A DNA stretch of 64,000 nucleotides, from contig JARKIF010000147.1 in NCBI GenBank assembly GCA_029378245.1, positions 1-64,000 on the forward strand. Reading direction: 5' to 3'. How positions within the stretch are numbered: position 1 is the first letter of the stretch; every line of letters starts with the position of its first letter. Source of the DNA: Roridomyces roridus. Its lineage: Eukaryota; Basidiomycota; Agaricomycetes; Agaricales; Mycenaceae. Shown one piece after another: positions 12,855 through 24,512 of this stretch. The translations under genes were made by a program, and so were the position numbers. The notes under the pieces are model-generated. The model worked only from the letters and a program-made list of their open reading frames with translations. It had not been told where the DNA came from and ran no database searches.

Positions 12855-14497
12855 CTATTTGCCCACGTCCCCCAACCGCTCTCCGACCCGCACCTTCTGG
12901 CCTGTCTGTACACTAAAGATAAAGTCGTCAGGAGCTTCAAAGACCAACACGATTGTGCTCCCGAGGCAGAATCCACCCATCTCTTGCGCAGGGACTAATG
13001 GCTGCCCATTGAGCAACGGGCTGGCCTCGGAGTAGACTGCTTCTGAATACGTCCCAGGCGGTGGTGGCCTACCACGCACATTCGTCCGTAGCGCCTGGTC
13101 AAAGTTGATTTTGATACTGCCCACATTTGTCGCGCCGACAGGGACCATGCTGAAAAAGCCGTGCCTCCAGCGGCCAAGCAGCGCGACGCGCTCATTCAGG
13201 ACAAACAGATTCTCGAGCCGCTTCGCGACATAAGGTGACACGGAGAATAGCTCGCCTGCCAGTAGGTCAGTAACAATTAAGAAAACCAAATGGTGCACCG
13301 ACCGACAAAATGACGCCGCTTTTCGACGACCCATGCAGCTGGTGAGTGGAAACGGTGATAATCTCCGGGCGCGAGGTAGATGACCGTGAAGAAGAGGGAG
13401 TTTCCGGGCTTTGGCGTATGGCTGGGTGTTCGCGCGAGGGCGGGACGAACACCCATTTCGGCCGCTACGGAGGCATCGTGCCGCAAGGTCTCTTGCAAAT
13501 CACGTTCGGGCTCTACGACCGAGGCATCAATCTGCTTGCCAAACTTGGTGGGTGGACTGTCTGAAGTCGGCGTCGACGGCACAGACGCGCCGAGTAGTTG
13601 ATCGAGACTGTACTCGATACCATTCACGTTTGCAAACTCGCGGTCGTCAACAACAGGAACATTCGCAGAGTACACAGGACGCTCTGTTGGTGTGCCAGGG
13701 CGGTCGACCCCGAGCAACGCGTCGAGCGAATACGTTATGCCCTTGACCTGCTCGACTTGTCGACCCGTAATTGTTCCAAAATGTAGAATCCGTCCATCGG
13801 CAGGACTGACCAGAAGTGCGTCTGCCACGGGCCGTACGCCGGGCTTGAGTTCCCGGTAGAAAAAGTCGCCCAAGCTTGCGTATGCCGCAAGGTTCTCCTC
13901 TGCAATCTCGTCAAGGTTGCACCCAAAAGCGTAGGCGTAGAGGCGGAAGCCATACGGTCTGAACCACACCGGCAGCTCGAGCGAATTCAGATAGCCCCAC
14001 AACCGCGACATATTGCGTAGAGGGAGAGCACCAAGGACGTGAATCTAAACACACGAATTAGTGCCAATCGTACCACCGCTGGCTATCCCATGCACCTGCC
14101 ATGGCCCTTTGAGCTTGATTATTTCATTTCCGTCCTCGTCGACGTGCACCTCCTTTCGTGACCGTTTTCGATATTGAATGGCTACGAGCAGCAGTGCGCC
14201 GACAGCAACGGGGATGGGATACCATTTGACTGGCGTCTCCGTCCATGCATGCATTAATTTTCGGTACAAGGGCACGGCCTCTGCATCTGGGTCTCTGTCG
14301 GGACCCTTGGTCGAATACACACGATGGAAACCCTGGTTCCGGACGCTCCTAAGGATGGCGGTGGTCTTGTTCTGGCCATGGACCCAACAGCGCGTGAAAG
14401 CAGACGAGGCGGTGGGGAAAGATGCGTTTAGAACACGGGTGGCAACACGAAGGGGTTTGGTGCCTTTTGAGAGTATGTTCTTCTTGAAGAAGAGCAT
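12855..14497 (-). CDS. PSD1: Phosphatidylserine decarboxylase proenzyme, mitochondrial (Psd1 type)
   Basis: It makes phosphatidylethanolamine from phosphatidylserine at the mitochondrial inner membrane. Exon 1 (14497 to about 14102) has an Arg/Ser-rich presequence and a membrane segment ([18 protein letters not shown]). Exon 2 covers [44 protein letters not shown] and [13 protein letters not shown]. The last exon, after an intron at about 13260-13303, carries [18 protein letters not shown] and the autocleavage motif LGST, whose serine becomes the pyruvoyl group. A roughly 90-residue low-complexity insert sits between KGITYSL and the catalytic part. The ATG at 14495-14497 is chosen because the codon at 14506 is TTG. 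Confidence 0.95.
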
Positions 14498-14654
14498 CAG
14501 GTGCAAGGGACAAGCTGATCGGATTCCAATATATTGTAATGGTATGGTACAGTCGTGAAGATTCGTAGATATTCGTCGCAGATATCGTGACAGGTCGTGG
14601 ATAATGAAGGGAATAATTTAAGCATAATGGAGAGCAATTTGAAATAACGCGGGG

Positions 14655-15218
14655 TCATGACTTGACCATGGACGCCGCGCTCGGTGGTCTTGAATTGTTG
14701 GACGAGTCGCTCTGCCCTCGTGGTCGACTGGCGGCCAACTGCGATTTGCTTTTGGGCAAATCGAGGTCGTCTCGCGAACCTCGCTCAAAAAAGTCGTCGC
14801 CCTTTTCATAGGGTGAGGTATCCGCGTTTATCTGGTTGGTATTCAGTTACATCGCAGCAGGCACCTTGCAAAGACGCACCCAGTCGTTCAAGACATCAGC
14901 TAGTTGGGCCGTCTCCTCGACGGTGAACCGACAATCCGTGCCCTTCTCCGAGTGTAGTCGCAGCAGTTCGCTCAGCGACCGCTTGCCCTTGCCTGCGGTT
15001 TGGCCGCGCCCAGGTGTGGCGTTGTCGTCTTCGTGGTTCGCAGGGAACAGCACGGAGTTGCGTGGTGTAGTGGTGGCAAATGTGCGCGTCTGGGAGCCCG
15101 GGGAAGGGGGCTGCGAGTCATCCTGGGACATGGAACGATCCCAATCCTCGGATTGAGAGCCATTGGAGTGTAGCGAGAGTTGGGATAGGGAAAAGTCCGA
15201 ATCAGAAGAGTCTGCCAT
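14655..15218 (-). CDS. Small conserved-looking protein of unknown function
   Basis: Two exons, joined by an intron at about 14834-14867, give a hydrophilic protein of about 175 residues. The start MADSSDSDFSLSQLS is acidic and Ser-rich. The middle contains a compact block, SLSELLRLHSEKGTDCRFTV, then ETAQLADVLNDWVR, and after the splice SPYEKGDDFFER. The tail is Ser/Arg-rich. The helix-forming block across the splice and the absence of stops argue for a real gene. I do not recognise a family, and there is no signal peptide or membrane segment. It is divergent to the Ctr gene. Confidence 0.65.
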
Positions 15219-15393
15219 CGACGCGACCTTTTGGGTGGGGAGAGGAAGATGAAGTGCCACTCAGTAAACAAAAAGCAATCACTTGCCAAAGATAGCTCCG
15301 GATCCATTCTACGGTCCGCCCATCTGCCGTGTCTCATGCAGAATTGTGGCTTTTAAAGCAGAGAACTGGTAGGCTCGTCTCAAACTCTCCAGA

Positions 15394-16029
15394 ATGAACG
15401 CTACTGAGACACCCTGCAAAATGACCATGTTTTGGAACTGGTGCGCGTTTTGACCACCGTCCCCAATGGCTGCTGGACATCTTTGTTAGGGACACGGTCG
15501 ACTCGTGCTTTATAACAGAGCAATGGCATGTGCAGACGACGCGTAGGTATTGTGGTCCCCCTCCTTGACTGCCACCCATTATTTTCCAGGTCAGTACGCG
15601 GGCACCTTGATCGGCGTTTTCCTTCTGGTCGTCGTTCTCGAGGCGTTCCGTAGAATGTCTCGCGCGTACGATGGATTTATCTTGCGTCGGTGCAAGGATC
15701 GTGTCGGCCAGTCTAAAAAGGAATTCCGGCCGAGTCTCTTCCAACACTTGCTTCGCAGCTTGTTCTACTTGGTCCAATTCAGCGCAGCATACCTCCTCAT
15801 GCTCGCGGCCATGACTCACAACGGTGGCTTGATCCTTGCCATATTTTCCGGTGCATTTGCCGGTTTTCTGTTCTTTGGAGTGAGTTGAAAGACCTTGTCA
15901 TTCCTTCATACATTTGACGACTTTAGCGTGATACCGTCCCAGGTTCGACTGCCTTGAGTGTCGAGTCGTCAGAGTATCCCATCCAGTTGGAGCAATTGGG
16001 GGCCAAGAAAGGTGGTGCCAGAGTTTGAG
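15394..16029 (+). CDS. Ctr-type copper transporter
   Basis: A small trimeric high-affinity Cu(I) importer of the Ctr family, about 163 residues. Exon 1 reads MNATETPCKMTMFWNW, a Met/Cys metal-entry N-terminus. Exon 2 holds DSCFITEQWH. Exon 3 has TM1 (AGTLIGVFLLVVVLEAFRR), TM2 with the diagnostic MxxxM (MLAAM) and TM3 with GxxxG (GAFAG). The last exon adds a short soluble tail ending at TGA 16027-16029. Introns lie at about 15441-15488, 15545-15590 and 15881-15926. It lacks a long Met-rich N terminus, so it could be plasma-membrane or vacuolar/organelle type. Confidence 0.9.
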
Positions 16030-16139
16030 GTCGCCTCAAGTGGGTAGATACCAAATGAATCAAAGTTTCCATTTCTTCCTCCCAATTGTGGCCCACAGTC
16101 CGTTCCATTCTTACATATGATACAAGTTACAATTACTGC

Positions 16140-19100
16140 CTATCCACGATATTGTCCTTGAGATGGTTGATATTGTTGCGGCGGAGCACCATACTGATAT
16201 GAAACTGGCGGAGGAGGAGGAGGAAACACTCCTCCACTGGGTGCGGGCTGTACAGGCTGTGGTGGTGGTGAATACGGGGGATAACCACCATGGCCTTGTG
16301 AGACTGGAGGTGGTGAGGAAACCGGTGTCCCGTGCGCAGGGGGAAAGGAAGAGGCTGAAAACATGCCCAAGTGAGCATATGGGTCATTCGGAGGTGGAGA
16401 AGATCCATAAGAGGGCTGAGAGTATTGGACAGGCTGCTGGGGAGGTGGGGGAGGCGGGAATCCTTGTTGGGGGAACGATTGTTGACGCTGTGGGGCTGAA
16501 GGCTGCTGCGGGGTGTAATACGCCTGCGGCGGAGGGGTGCTGTACTGAACGGGAGGCGGCGGGGAAGCGTATTGAGTTGATGGTGGAGGAGGATACGGGG
16601 ATTGGGAGCTGTTGGGCTGCCACTGTGATTGAGCTGGCGGTCCTCGTAGGTTCATGCCAGAGAAACTCGATTCTAATGAAGGCTGCGGCGGTTTGGCTGC
16701 GAGGGGCGGCGGCGGCGGAGCCATCGACGAAAAATGTTTTTTCTTCTCGAGGTTGGCCACCAAACGTTCCCGCTCTTCGGCACGACCACTGACAAACGAT
16801 TTGACGTTCCGTCGCAATTTCGCTGTCAGGTCTGTCAACTCGGTGTAGAATTGGAGGCCCTTGCTATGTTCACGGATGAGACGGTCACCACGGCGAGCGA
16901 ATGAACGTCACTCACGCTAGACCGTCACGGACTTCCTCGTAGCCCTCTCGTGCGCGCCCGAACCGGCGTACACCCTCCTTGCGCCTGTTGTCCTTCTCAT
17001 CCCACTTCCGTGCCCCGGTCCTGAAATCTCCAAAGTCCTTGAGAACCTTCCAACGGGAGGCAATTTCTTGAAGAGCCACTTCCTGGTGGTGAATGGTTGC
17101 CGCCAAGCGTTGTTGATACGGCCGGAATTTTTCTAGTTCAGCAGCAAATAAGGCGGGCTCGACGCCAGTGTTCCGACGGTTCAATAGAAGCAAATGTGAA
17201 ACGTCGTCGTTTTGAACCTAAACAAAGAGTTAGGGGGGATGCAGAGTCGTTTGCAAGGAACTCGACCTTCTCCTTCAAGTCCTTGAGCACCTCGTTTCTC
17301 TCCTTTTCAATCTTCTTGAGCGCAGAAAGGCGTTCTTCGATTTCATCAACAAGACCAGACATCTTCTCCTTTTCCTCTCTCTCCGACCTCTCCGCGTCCT
17401 CGCTGAGATCCAGCAGACTTTGATTGTTCGTCTGTTCCATAAAGACATCCTCGAATCTCCCCCTTGTGAGCATTTCTATGTCCGATTTGACGCCCTCCCA
17501 AAGGGAGTAAACCTGTGCATCGCTGCGAGCCGCCTCCTCCATAGCCGCAGCATGAGCCTTCAAATCCTGTCTCATCGCCTTGCTCAAACCTGCGCTCGGC
17601 GCCTGCGCCCACAGATGCTCATAGCGCACCCGCATGGCCTCGCAATCTCTGCTCTCCGCATCGAGTTCTCGCGTAATGCCGGTGGTGGGATCGAACTCGT
17701 CCCTCAGCGCGCTCTTGAGTTTATCCAGTTGTGCAAACAAAGCACCGACGGGCTCCCGCGCTTCAATAGCACGGATATCCGCCGACCACTGCACCACTTC
17801 TTGCGGGACAACGCCGTTCCTCATGGTACCATCCTGCAGTATGGCGCGGAAGCGCTCCAAACCAGGCAATACTCGCAGACCGTCCAAGAAACTCCGCGCT
17901 TCGCCCTCGGCTGTGTCTGCACGCTCCACCTCGCCACGAACAAGTTTGGCCTTTTCTTCCGAGTAAACCGATGCGCTCTCGTGCACGCTCAGTGGGACCA
18001 GGCGACCAAAAAAATCCGCGCCGATGGTCTTTTGAACGTCGGGAGTGCCATAGATCTCCTGAATTGGGATGGGTGTGGCGACAGTGAGTGTCGCTTTGGT
18101 TTCGATCGGTGGAAGCGTTTCTTGCGAAGGAATGATAGCATTGTAGATGAGGTCGTTCTCGCGGCTCGCCGTGGCGCGGCGTTCTCCAACGAGAGCGACA
18201 TGCGACTTTGCGAGTGCAACCATGGAAGAATTGGCGTCTGCAGGTAGAGTGGAGGAAGATGGGGAAGTCGCAGTTGCCGGGGAAAATGTAGGGGTAAACG
18301 ATGAACACAGGCGCAGGGCCTCCTTTGCGAGTGTCTCTGAAAAGGTGAGGCGCGCAAGGGCGTCTCCATATGTTCCTGCATCCGTATCAGCGATGGCGCG
18401 ATAATACTGCGCTTGGGAGGTGAGATATTTAGATTTGATCTGTGGTTGCCGTGTCAGCCGCAGTGCGCAGAACATTCGACGGCGGGTGCGCACCTGGATG
18501 AGAGTAACCCAATGCCGATCAAGGATATTCTGTCCCATGAATTCCTTGACCTCTTCGCCCAGAGTGGTGTACATGCCCGCGGCTTGGGACGCCATCTTGG
18601 CGACCAGTCCGGCCCCCTTCTTCTCCTCGACGCACTTTTCCCAAAAGACCTCGGTTGCTTGAGCAAGTATGACTCCGATAAGAAACTTGACGACCTCGCG
18701 GCTTAGATCTTTGCTCGGAGCATGGAGAAAGTTCTCGTTGATGTATGTGAGCATGCCTGCACAAGTACGAAAGTAGTAGAAGGCGCGTTTGAGGCCCTCG
18801 GGAGATGAGCGATTCTGCGAGGCTGCAATTGCCGAGTGTGTCGCAGCGATCTGGAAGAGAATGGATGCCTTCTCGTACGCAATGCTCATCTGCGTCGTGA
18901 GCTTGCCGGTGAACGCGTCGTGCCAGGGAAAAGTGACGCGAATCTCGGAGAAACGGAGCTCGAGGAGCTCAAGCTGGCCAAAGTACTTGTAGAGCAGGTC
19001 GCGAGCGGTCATGTCGCTGCCTGCACCGCGAACGGCGTCCTGGCGACACCTTTGAAGGGAAGCGCACTCGGCCGCGTAATTATCGGGGCTCTCGCCATAA

Positions 19101-19189
19101 GACTGGGCGATGAGGTTGCGTATGGGGGTCGTCCAGTCTACTTCATCTGTCGATTTCTTGGGAATGGAGATCATAGGTGACTGCGACAT
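16140..19189 (-). CDS. BRO1/ALIX-family ESCRT-associated protein
   Basis: About 950 residues with ALIX/Bro1/Rim20 architecture. Exons 1-2 form the BRO1 domain (IPKKSTDEVDW, PDNYAAECASLQ, DLLYKYFGQLELLELRF, FTGKLTTQMSIAYEKASILFQ, YFRTCAGMLTYI). A coiled V-domain follows through DRHWVTLIQ, QAQYYRA and PPIETK. The C-terminal exon is Pro/Gln/Tyr-rich (many PPPP, YGSSPPP motifs), the usual recruitment tail. It acts in endosomal sorting and pH signalling through ESCRT-III. Introns lie at about 18436-18492 (57 nt, in frame and without a stop), 17220-17266 and 16848-16912. ATG at 19187-19189. Bro1 versus Rim20 orthology is not resolved here. Confidence 0.9.
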
Positions 19190-19266
19190 GGCTGTTTTGA
19201 GCGAGCCGATCGTGGCTTTGCACTTGTTGTTCCCTCGCAAAATTTCTTGACCTCTTCCTCAACAAA

Positions 19267-20415
19267 ATGGCTTTTGGTACGTTCTCTGCAGCTACGACAG
19301 TCCTTTCTCTCACTTGTATCTAGGTGACTCTGGAGGACGTGGTGGATTTGGTGGTCGCGGCGGTGGTCGAGGAGCTCCTCGTGGTCGTGGTGGTGACCGA
19401 GGAGGTTTCCGTGGGGGCGGCGACCGAGGTGGTTTCCGTGGAGGGCGAGGTGAGTTGTTCAGCCATAACCAGATTCTGACGCTGACCGTATGTCAAGGTG
19501 GAGGGGTGCGTGGTGGTGGTGTCATGTCGCGGGGCCGAGGTGGTGACCGTGGACGCGGCGGGCGGGGTGCTGGACGAGGGGGCCGTGGAGGAGGCAGGGG
19601 CGGCTCAAATACCGTGCTCGAGCCTCATCGTCATCCGGGCGTGTTCATTGCCAAGGGCAAAGAACACATGCTCGTCACCAAAAACCTCGTTCCTGGCGAG
19701 TCTGTCTACGGCGAGAAGCGCATCTCCATCGAGGGCGACGTGGAAAACACCAAGACCGAGTATCGCGTTTGGAACCCATTCCGAAGCAAACTCGCTGCCG
19801 GCGTGCTCGGTGGGCTCGACAACATTTTCATCCATCCTGGCAAAAAAGTCCTCTATCTTGGCGCCGCTAGCGGTACCAGTGTCAGTCATGTCGCTGATAT
19901 CGTTGGCCCCGAGGGTGTCGTGTATGCCGTCGAATTCTCCCCGCGTTCGGGCCGCGACTTGATCAACATGGCCAAGAAACGCACCAATGTCATCCCCATC
20001 GTCGAGGACGCCCGGCTACCAATGAGATACCGCATGCTCATCTCCACCGTCGACGTGGTCTTTGCGGACGTCGCCCAACCCGACCAAGCGCGTATAGTCA
20101 TCCTCAACGCCGAGCATTTCCTCAAAGACCTTGGTCACGTCGTTATTTCCATCAAGGCCTCTTGCATAGATTCCACAGCGCCCCCCGACGTGGTCTTCGC
20201 GGCGGAATTACAAAAGCTTAAAGCTGCACGCTTCAAGCCCCTTGAACAGGTAACACTGGAACCCTATGAGCGTGAGTTACAATATTTTGTTAATTATTGA
20301 AATATTCAAACTCCGTCCAGGCGATCACGCGATGGTATCAGGTGAGTAGTCATCATCCAAACAAAACTCTGACTAATGACTTGCAGCCCAGTACAGAAGG
20401 CATGCCACTGTGTAA
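19267..20415 (+). CDS. NOP1: Fibrillarin (rRNA 2'-O-methyltransferase Nop1)
   Basis: The catalytic subunit of box C/D snoRNPs in the nucleolus. It starts MAFG, and after an intron follows a long Gly/Arg-rich GAR domain of RGG repeats, itself split by an intron at about 19451-19498. The methyltransferase part follows with [67 protein letters not shown] and IVEDAR. Two last small exons give [15 protein letters not shown] and TAA at 20413-20415. All fibrillarin landmarks are present and the length is normal. It is divergent to the BRO1 gene, with 77 bp between start codons, and borders the mobile-element region. Confidence 0.97.
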
Positions 20416-21759
20416 TTTTGTTCTCTTCTGTTCTATTCATCTCTGTATTTTTGAATATACTATTCACATTCCTTTTGAACTTGAGGGTGATGACAGGGAC
20501 CCAGATGTTTTTAATGGAAAATCCATCTCAACAGTTCTGTTTGTATATATAATAGGTACCCGCCCAAATTTCCGGCAGATTTGTAGACAATATTTGAGAC
20601 ACTAGTTCCCATTATTCTGGGGGATCAGTCTGTTGGGAACTGCCTTCTCATTCAAAGCGCAAAATTCCCAGGGCAAATTGTGAAAACCCCCTTGGCCTCC
20701 CCCCCAATGACACAGATAAGGTCATGTGACAGCAGATAAGGTCATGTGATTTGCTTCGCGTGAGTTCGATACAGTGTGGTGTCAATGTTTTCTTTTGTGC
20801 AAATTGCAGCCTGGCCTCCTCAACCTCTCAAAACCTAAATTCACCAACTCAACCTAACTTGAACCTGACCTATGAGATCTAACTACCCAGTCACTGTGGA
20901 TATGCACCTAACCACCCATTCACTGTGGATTCTCAGAGTGGTATTCACAGCCGAGGCCGCGGGGGAGATGTTGACAATCTGTGTGGAATGATGCCATTGA
21001 ACCGAACCGAACCTAACCTTTCTAACTACCTTCATGGAGCAGCAGGTGCAGGAGTGCAAACAAAAAAGAAAAGTAAAATGTACACAAGCAGAATTGAACC
21101 CTGAGCGGCCACAAAGAGCCTATCAAATGAATCAAGAAGAGCACCAATACCGCAGAGCGATTGAACCATTGAACAGGACCCTTCACGCGGTGTCACGGCC
21201 CCTCCAGATGTCAAAAAAAAACAGACACGTGCCTTGATATCGATCCGATATGCCTTTTTTGGACATGTCATTGGGGGGGAGGCGTGCGCCAGCTAAATTG
21301 TGAAGCCTACTCAAAGCATTCGGAAAAACTCTGTTGTGTCTGATTTTCTCTAAGCCCCCTGGGGTGTGCAAAAGTCACAAGAAACCATTTATTTCCTTAT
21401 TGAGCGGGTCACACGGGGCGACAGTGCTTATCTTGGTTCTACCTTACATGATCGAATTAGGTACCGGGGTAGGGGGTAGGAGCAGGGGTGATTGAGACAT
21501 GTAGGGGAGTAAGTAAATGCAGGGGTTGGTGGAGTACCAAGCAGGAGTTGAGATAAGACCCGGATTAGTGATGGCGGATCACAATTAGGGTGTTGATGAC
21601 TGATTGGGTTATAACCTGTCGGGTTAAGTACTGCCTGGGGTCAAATCATGACATTATCCCCTCCGTTCAAGCGCTGCGTCCCGAAGCGCTCAGGACAGAA
21701 TTTTCCATTGTCTACCAATGTAAGAGGTAGCTAACTTATAACAAGCCCTGAGGTGACAG
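20416..21759. other. Gene-free, repeat-like stretch
   Basis: No coding sequence is seen downstream of fibrillarin. It contains a 20-bp tandem duplication (20713-20749), a run of loosely repeated AACCTAA/CCTAACC words (20830-21020), two copies of a TCACTGTGGAT word (about 20890-20930), and a G-rich segment near 21460-21540. Confidence 0.5.
20713..20749. repeat. Short tandem duplication
   Basis: The 17-bp word CAGATAAGGTCATGTGA occurs at 20713-20729 and 20733-20749, a 20-bp unit repeated twice. It contains GATAA and a TCATGTGA box. Confidence 0.7.
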
Positions 21760-22101
21760 TGTTGGAATAAGAGGGCCGGAGGATGGTCCGCTCGACGAGG
21801 TCGACTAAAGGGCGACTAAGAGGAGTATATGAGAAACCAGTGTATTCGGGTTCTTTCTCTCTGAGGAATAACCTCAGAGAGGGAAACTACTTATACAAAG
21901 AGCGGGAGCCGACTAGTAAGCTACTATGAGTATCCAAGGTCCGTTTATCCGGTATTGGTACCGCTAATGTAACTATATTGAGTCGATCTGTCCCACACGG
22001 ATCCTGATACATAAATACCATGTATGTAAACATCCATGACAATCGCGAGAGGGAAAGGGAACCGGGTACCTAACTGCCAAACCCGTTCCCACCATTCAAC
22101 A
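21760..22101 (-). mobile_element. Solo LTR with 5-bp target duplication (copy A)
   Basis: A 342-bp LTR runs from TGTTGGAATAAGAGG to ACCATTCAACA and is related to three other copies in the window. It is flanked on both sides by GACAG (21755-21759 and 22102-22106), a 5-bp target-site duplication typical of LTR retrotransposons, with no internal sequence attached. The strand is a guess: on the reverse strand there is a TATAAGTAG promoter-like box, and in the other copies the element's leader follows that end. Confidence 0.85.
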
Positions 22102-22596
22102 GACAGACCCAAGTTCTATATTGAATAGACATGGATGCTGGTTGGGTCAAGTTCAGTTGCCCAAACACCACCATCCTGAAACTATCTATACACAACTGAT
22201 CATCATTAGGTAAGGAAAGTAACGAAATATTGGTAGTCCTGGTAGGTGGTATCTAGCACCCCTCCCCCCAGGACGAGGCTCCGAGTCTGAGAAATAAATG
22301 CACAAAGAAGCTTACAGTAACCAGGCTGGACGTAACACTGCCTGAGTTGCCGTACAGAAGTCCCATTGGGCGTAGACGCTGCGGGACTACTGAGCATCCT
22401 TATCCTTCATCTCCACATCAGTAGTGCCAGGGTGTTGAGGGTACGACCGATGTGGTCATTCCTGGACGAACAGTGGCATGACGGAGTGCAGCCCACTTCT
22501 CTTCATTGTTAAATGTGAGAGAGTTGACAGCACCCGATCCGTAAGGAAACTCGGGGAACTCCACCTTCTCAATGTTGACACCAGTGCTGTATGTTG
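22102..22596. other. Unassigned sequence between two LTRs
   Basis: No gene was recognised. A 91-codon open frame on the minus strand (22418-22693) runs into LTR copy B, and I see no motif in it. Confidence 0.3.
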
Positions 22597-22985
22597 TGTT
22601 GAATGGTGGAACCGGATCAGCAGTTAGGCACCTGGTTCCTTTCCCTCTCACGATTGTCACAGGACATTTACATACACGATATCTATGTACCAAGATCAGT
22701 GTGGGACAGATTGGCTTGATATAGTTACATTAGTGGTACCAATCTCGGATAAACGGACCTTGGTTATTCCTAGTAGCTTACTAGTCGGCCCCACACTTTG
22801 TATAAGTAGTTTCCCTCTCTGGAGTCAATCTCCAGAGAGAAAAAACCCGAATACATTGGTTTCTCAACAACTCCTCTTAGTCACCCTCTAGTCGACCTTG
22901 TCGAGCGGACATACCCCCGGCCCTCTTATTCCAACAGAAAAGAGTCAAATTCAGTGTTGGCACACCTTGTGGAGCTAGGGTGCAC
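22597..22985 (+). mobile_element. LTR copy B plus about 50 bp of element leader
   Basis: An LTR of the same family in opposite orientation to copy A (22597-22936, TGTTGAATGG...TTCCAACA). About 50 bp of internal sequence follows (GAAAAGAGTCAAATTCAG... up to GGGTGCACT), identical to the sequence that follows LTR copy C. Beyond about 22985 the similarity stops. There are no matching target duplications, so this is a truncated element. It is more diverged from A than C and D are. Confidence 0.75.
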
Positions 22986-24512
22986 TCACCAACTTCTAGA
23001 TAGCCACTCAGCCAAGTCCAACAGGGTACAGCTTCGGCGCCAGAGGGCTGCCACCTCCCCCAAAACTTATTAGTGCCAGGTTAGCCAGTTGGCGCACATT
23101 CCCTGCACTCCCCAATAATGATTATCAACCACGGATCTCGCACTGCTTCAGCTGCGGCTTTGCTCGGGCATGTGTGATTGCACCGTTGCCATTTTGCATT
23201 TTTGTCCCTGTGACCCATCTGTACGCTGCAAAATTCTGTCAGTGGACTTAGCGCTGCTCCAGAGGAAAAAAGCTCTCGGGCCCGATGTAATACCCGGCGC
23301 ATCCTTCCGTCCATCCATCTACTACATTCATGTTTTGACCAACAATCAAGCCAACTTCACCCTGTTACCAAGGCATCAGTGCAGTTGGAAGATTTGAGAA
23401 CACTGCTAACTCACATCTTCACCACCCAGTTCTCGCGCTTCCCTCCATCATCGTCTCTAACCCCACAATTCCACCAATGGTCTTGAGTTTGAAAGTCTTC
23501 ACATGCGATTTCTTGCAGTACCCCACTAGTCATGCCCATGGCACCCGGATCCACCGCTGGATCTGCCCCTGGCACTTCTGGCGCCATTCCTGCTCCCTCC
23601 TCCACAGATCATTTGTCCTCCCCACCTTCACCACCTCCGCGTCTTTGTCCCGCTGGTTTGCGCTAGAATCCCATGCAATTTACAGGACTGGATCAGCCTG
23701 GGTTGGGGAGGTGTATGCCACCATACCATTGCCTGAGGACAAAATTACAGCAAGCTCTCAACCTGTGTTGTCAGTGTTGGTGGTAGAGCTAGTAGAGGCG
23801 GTTGAGACTGGCACGGCCATGTTGCTGGTAGAGGCTGTGGAGATGGGTGCAGTAATGGAGACAGGCACAGTGATAGGTACATCTTTGAATGTGACCCCAT
23901 GGTACATGATCATACCAGAGAAAGCCTTCTGTATACAAATACTGTTGTGCATACCATATGGTAGGCAAGTCAGAGTCAACAGGAGCAACAGCAATGGCGC
24001 CGCTGAGGTTGGCTGCAAATTGTTGTATACCTAACCTGTCTTGTGGATTATGACCATGCTGTTGACGTTGTAGATCAAATTGTTGAGACACCTATGGGAC
24101 TAGATGAATGTGGGTCGGGTGGATAAATACTGCCGTATATACCACTGTTTGCCACTGTTTGGGATCAGCTAAGTCCGCCATTGTGGTAGCAGAAAAGGCA
24201 TGTTGATGTGGCAATGTGGATGGAAACCAAACCCACATTGATGACTAAATTGATGACTATCACGACACCTTGGAATGTGTCAAACTACAAAATTCTACCA
24301 AAACTCTTGAACAGGTTATGGTGGGCAAAATCCAATTCCAGCTGTTGCCCGCACTTGGGCCAGCTCACTCCCATGTCCATTTCTGGCTGCTCGACTCAGG
24401 CTGTGCCCACAACACTGCCAATGTCTTGATTCAAGTACCTAGAGACACCATGGAAATACTGCAGAAATGTTGGGTAAATGAAGTCTGTGGAAACTATGCC
24501 TTCTCCCCTGTG
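22986..24512. other. Gene-free, probable mobile-element debris
   Basis: Only fragmentary open frames on both strands. Between 23760 and 23880 there are degenerate short repeats (GTAGAGG...GAGAC/TGG...CACGG). I find no reliable protein family. Confidence 0.35.

Noticed and set aside
20830..21020. Runs of AACCTAA/CCTAACC words resembling telomere repeats
   Set aside because: Spacing and sequence are irregular and never form tandem CCCTAA arrays, so an interstitial telomere is not supported.
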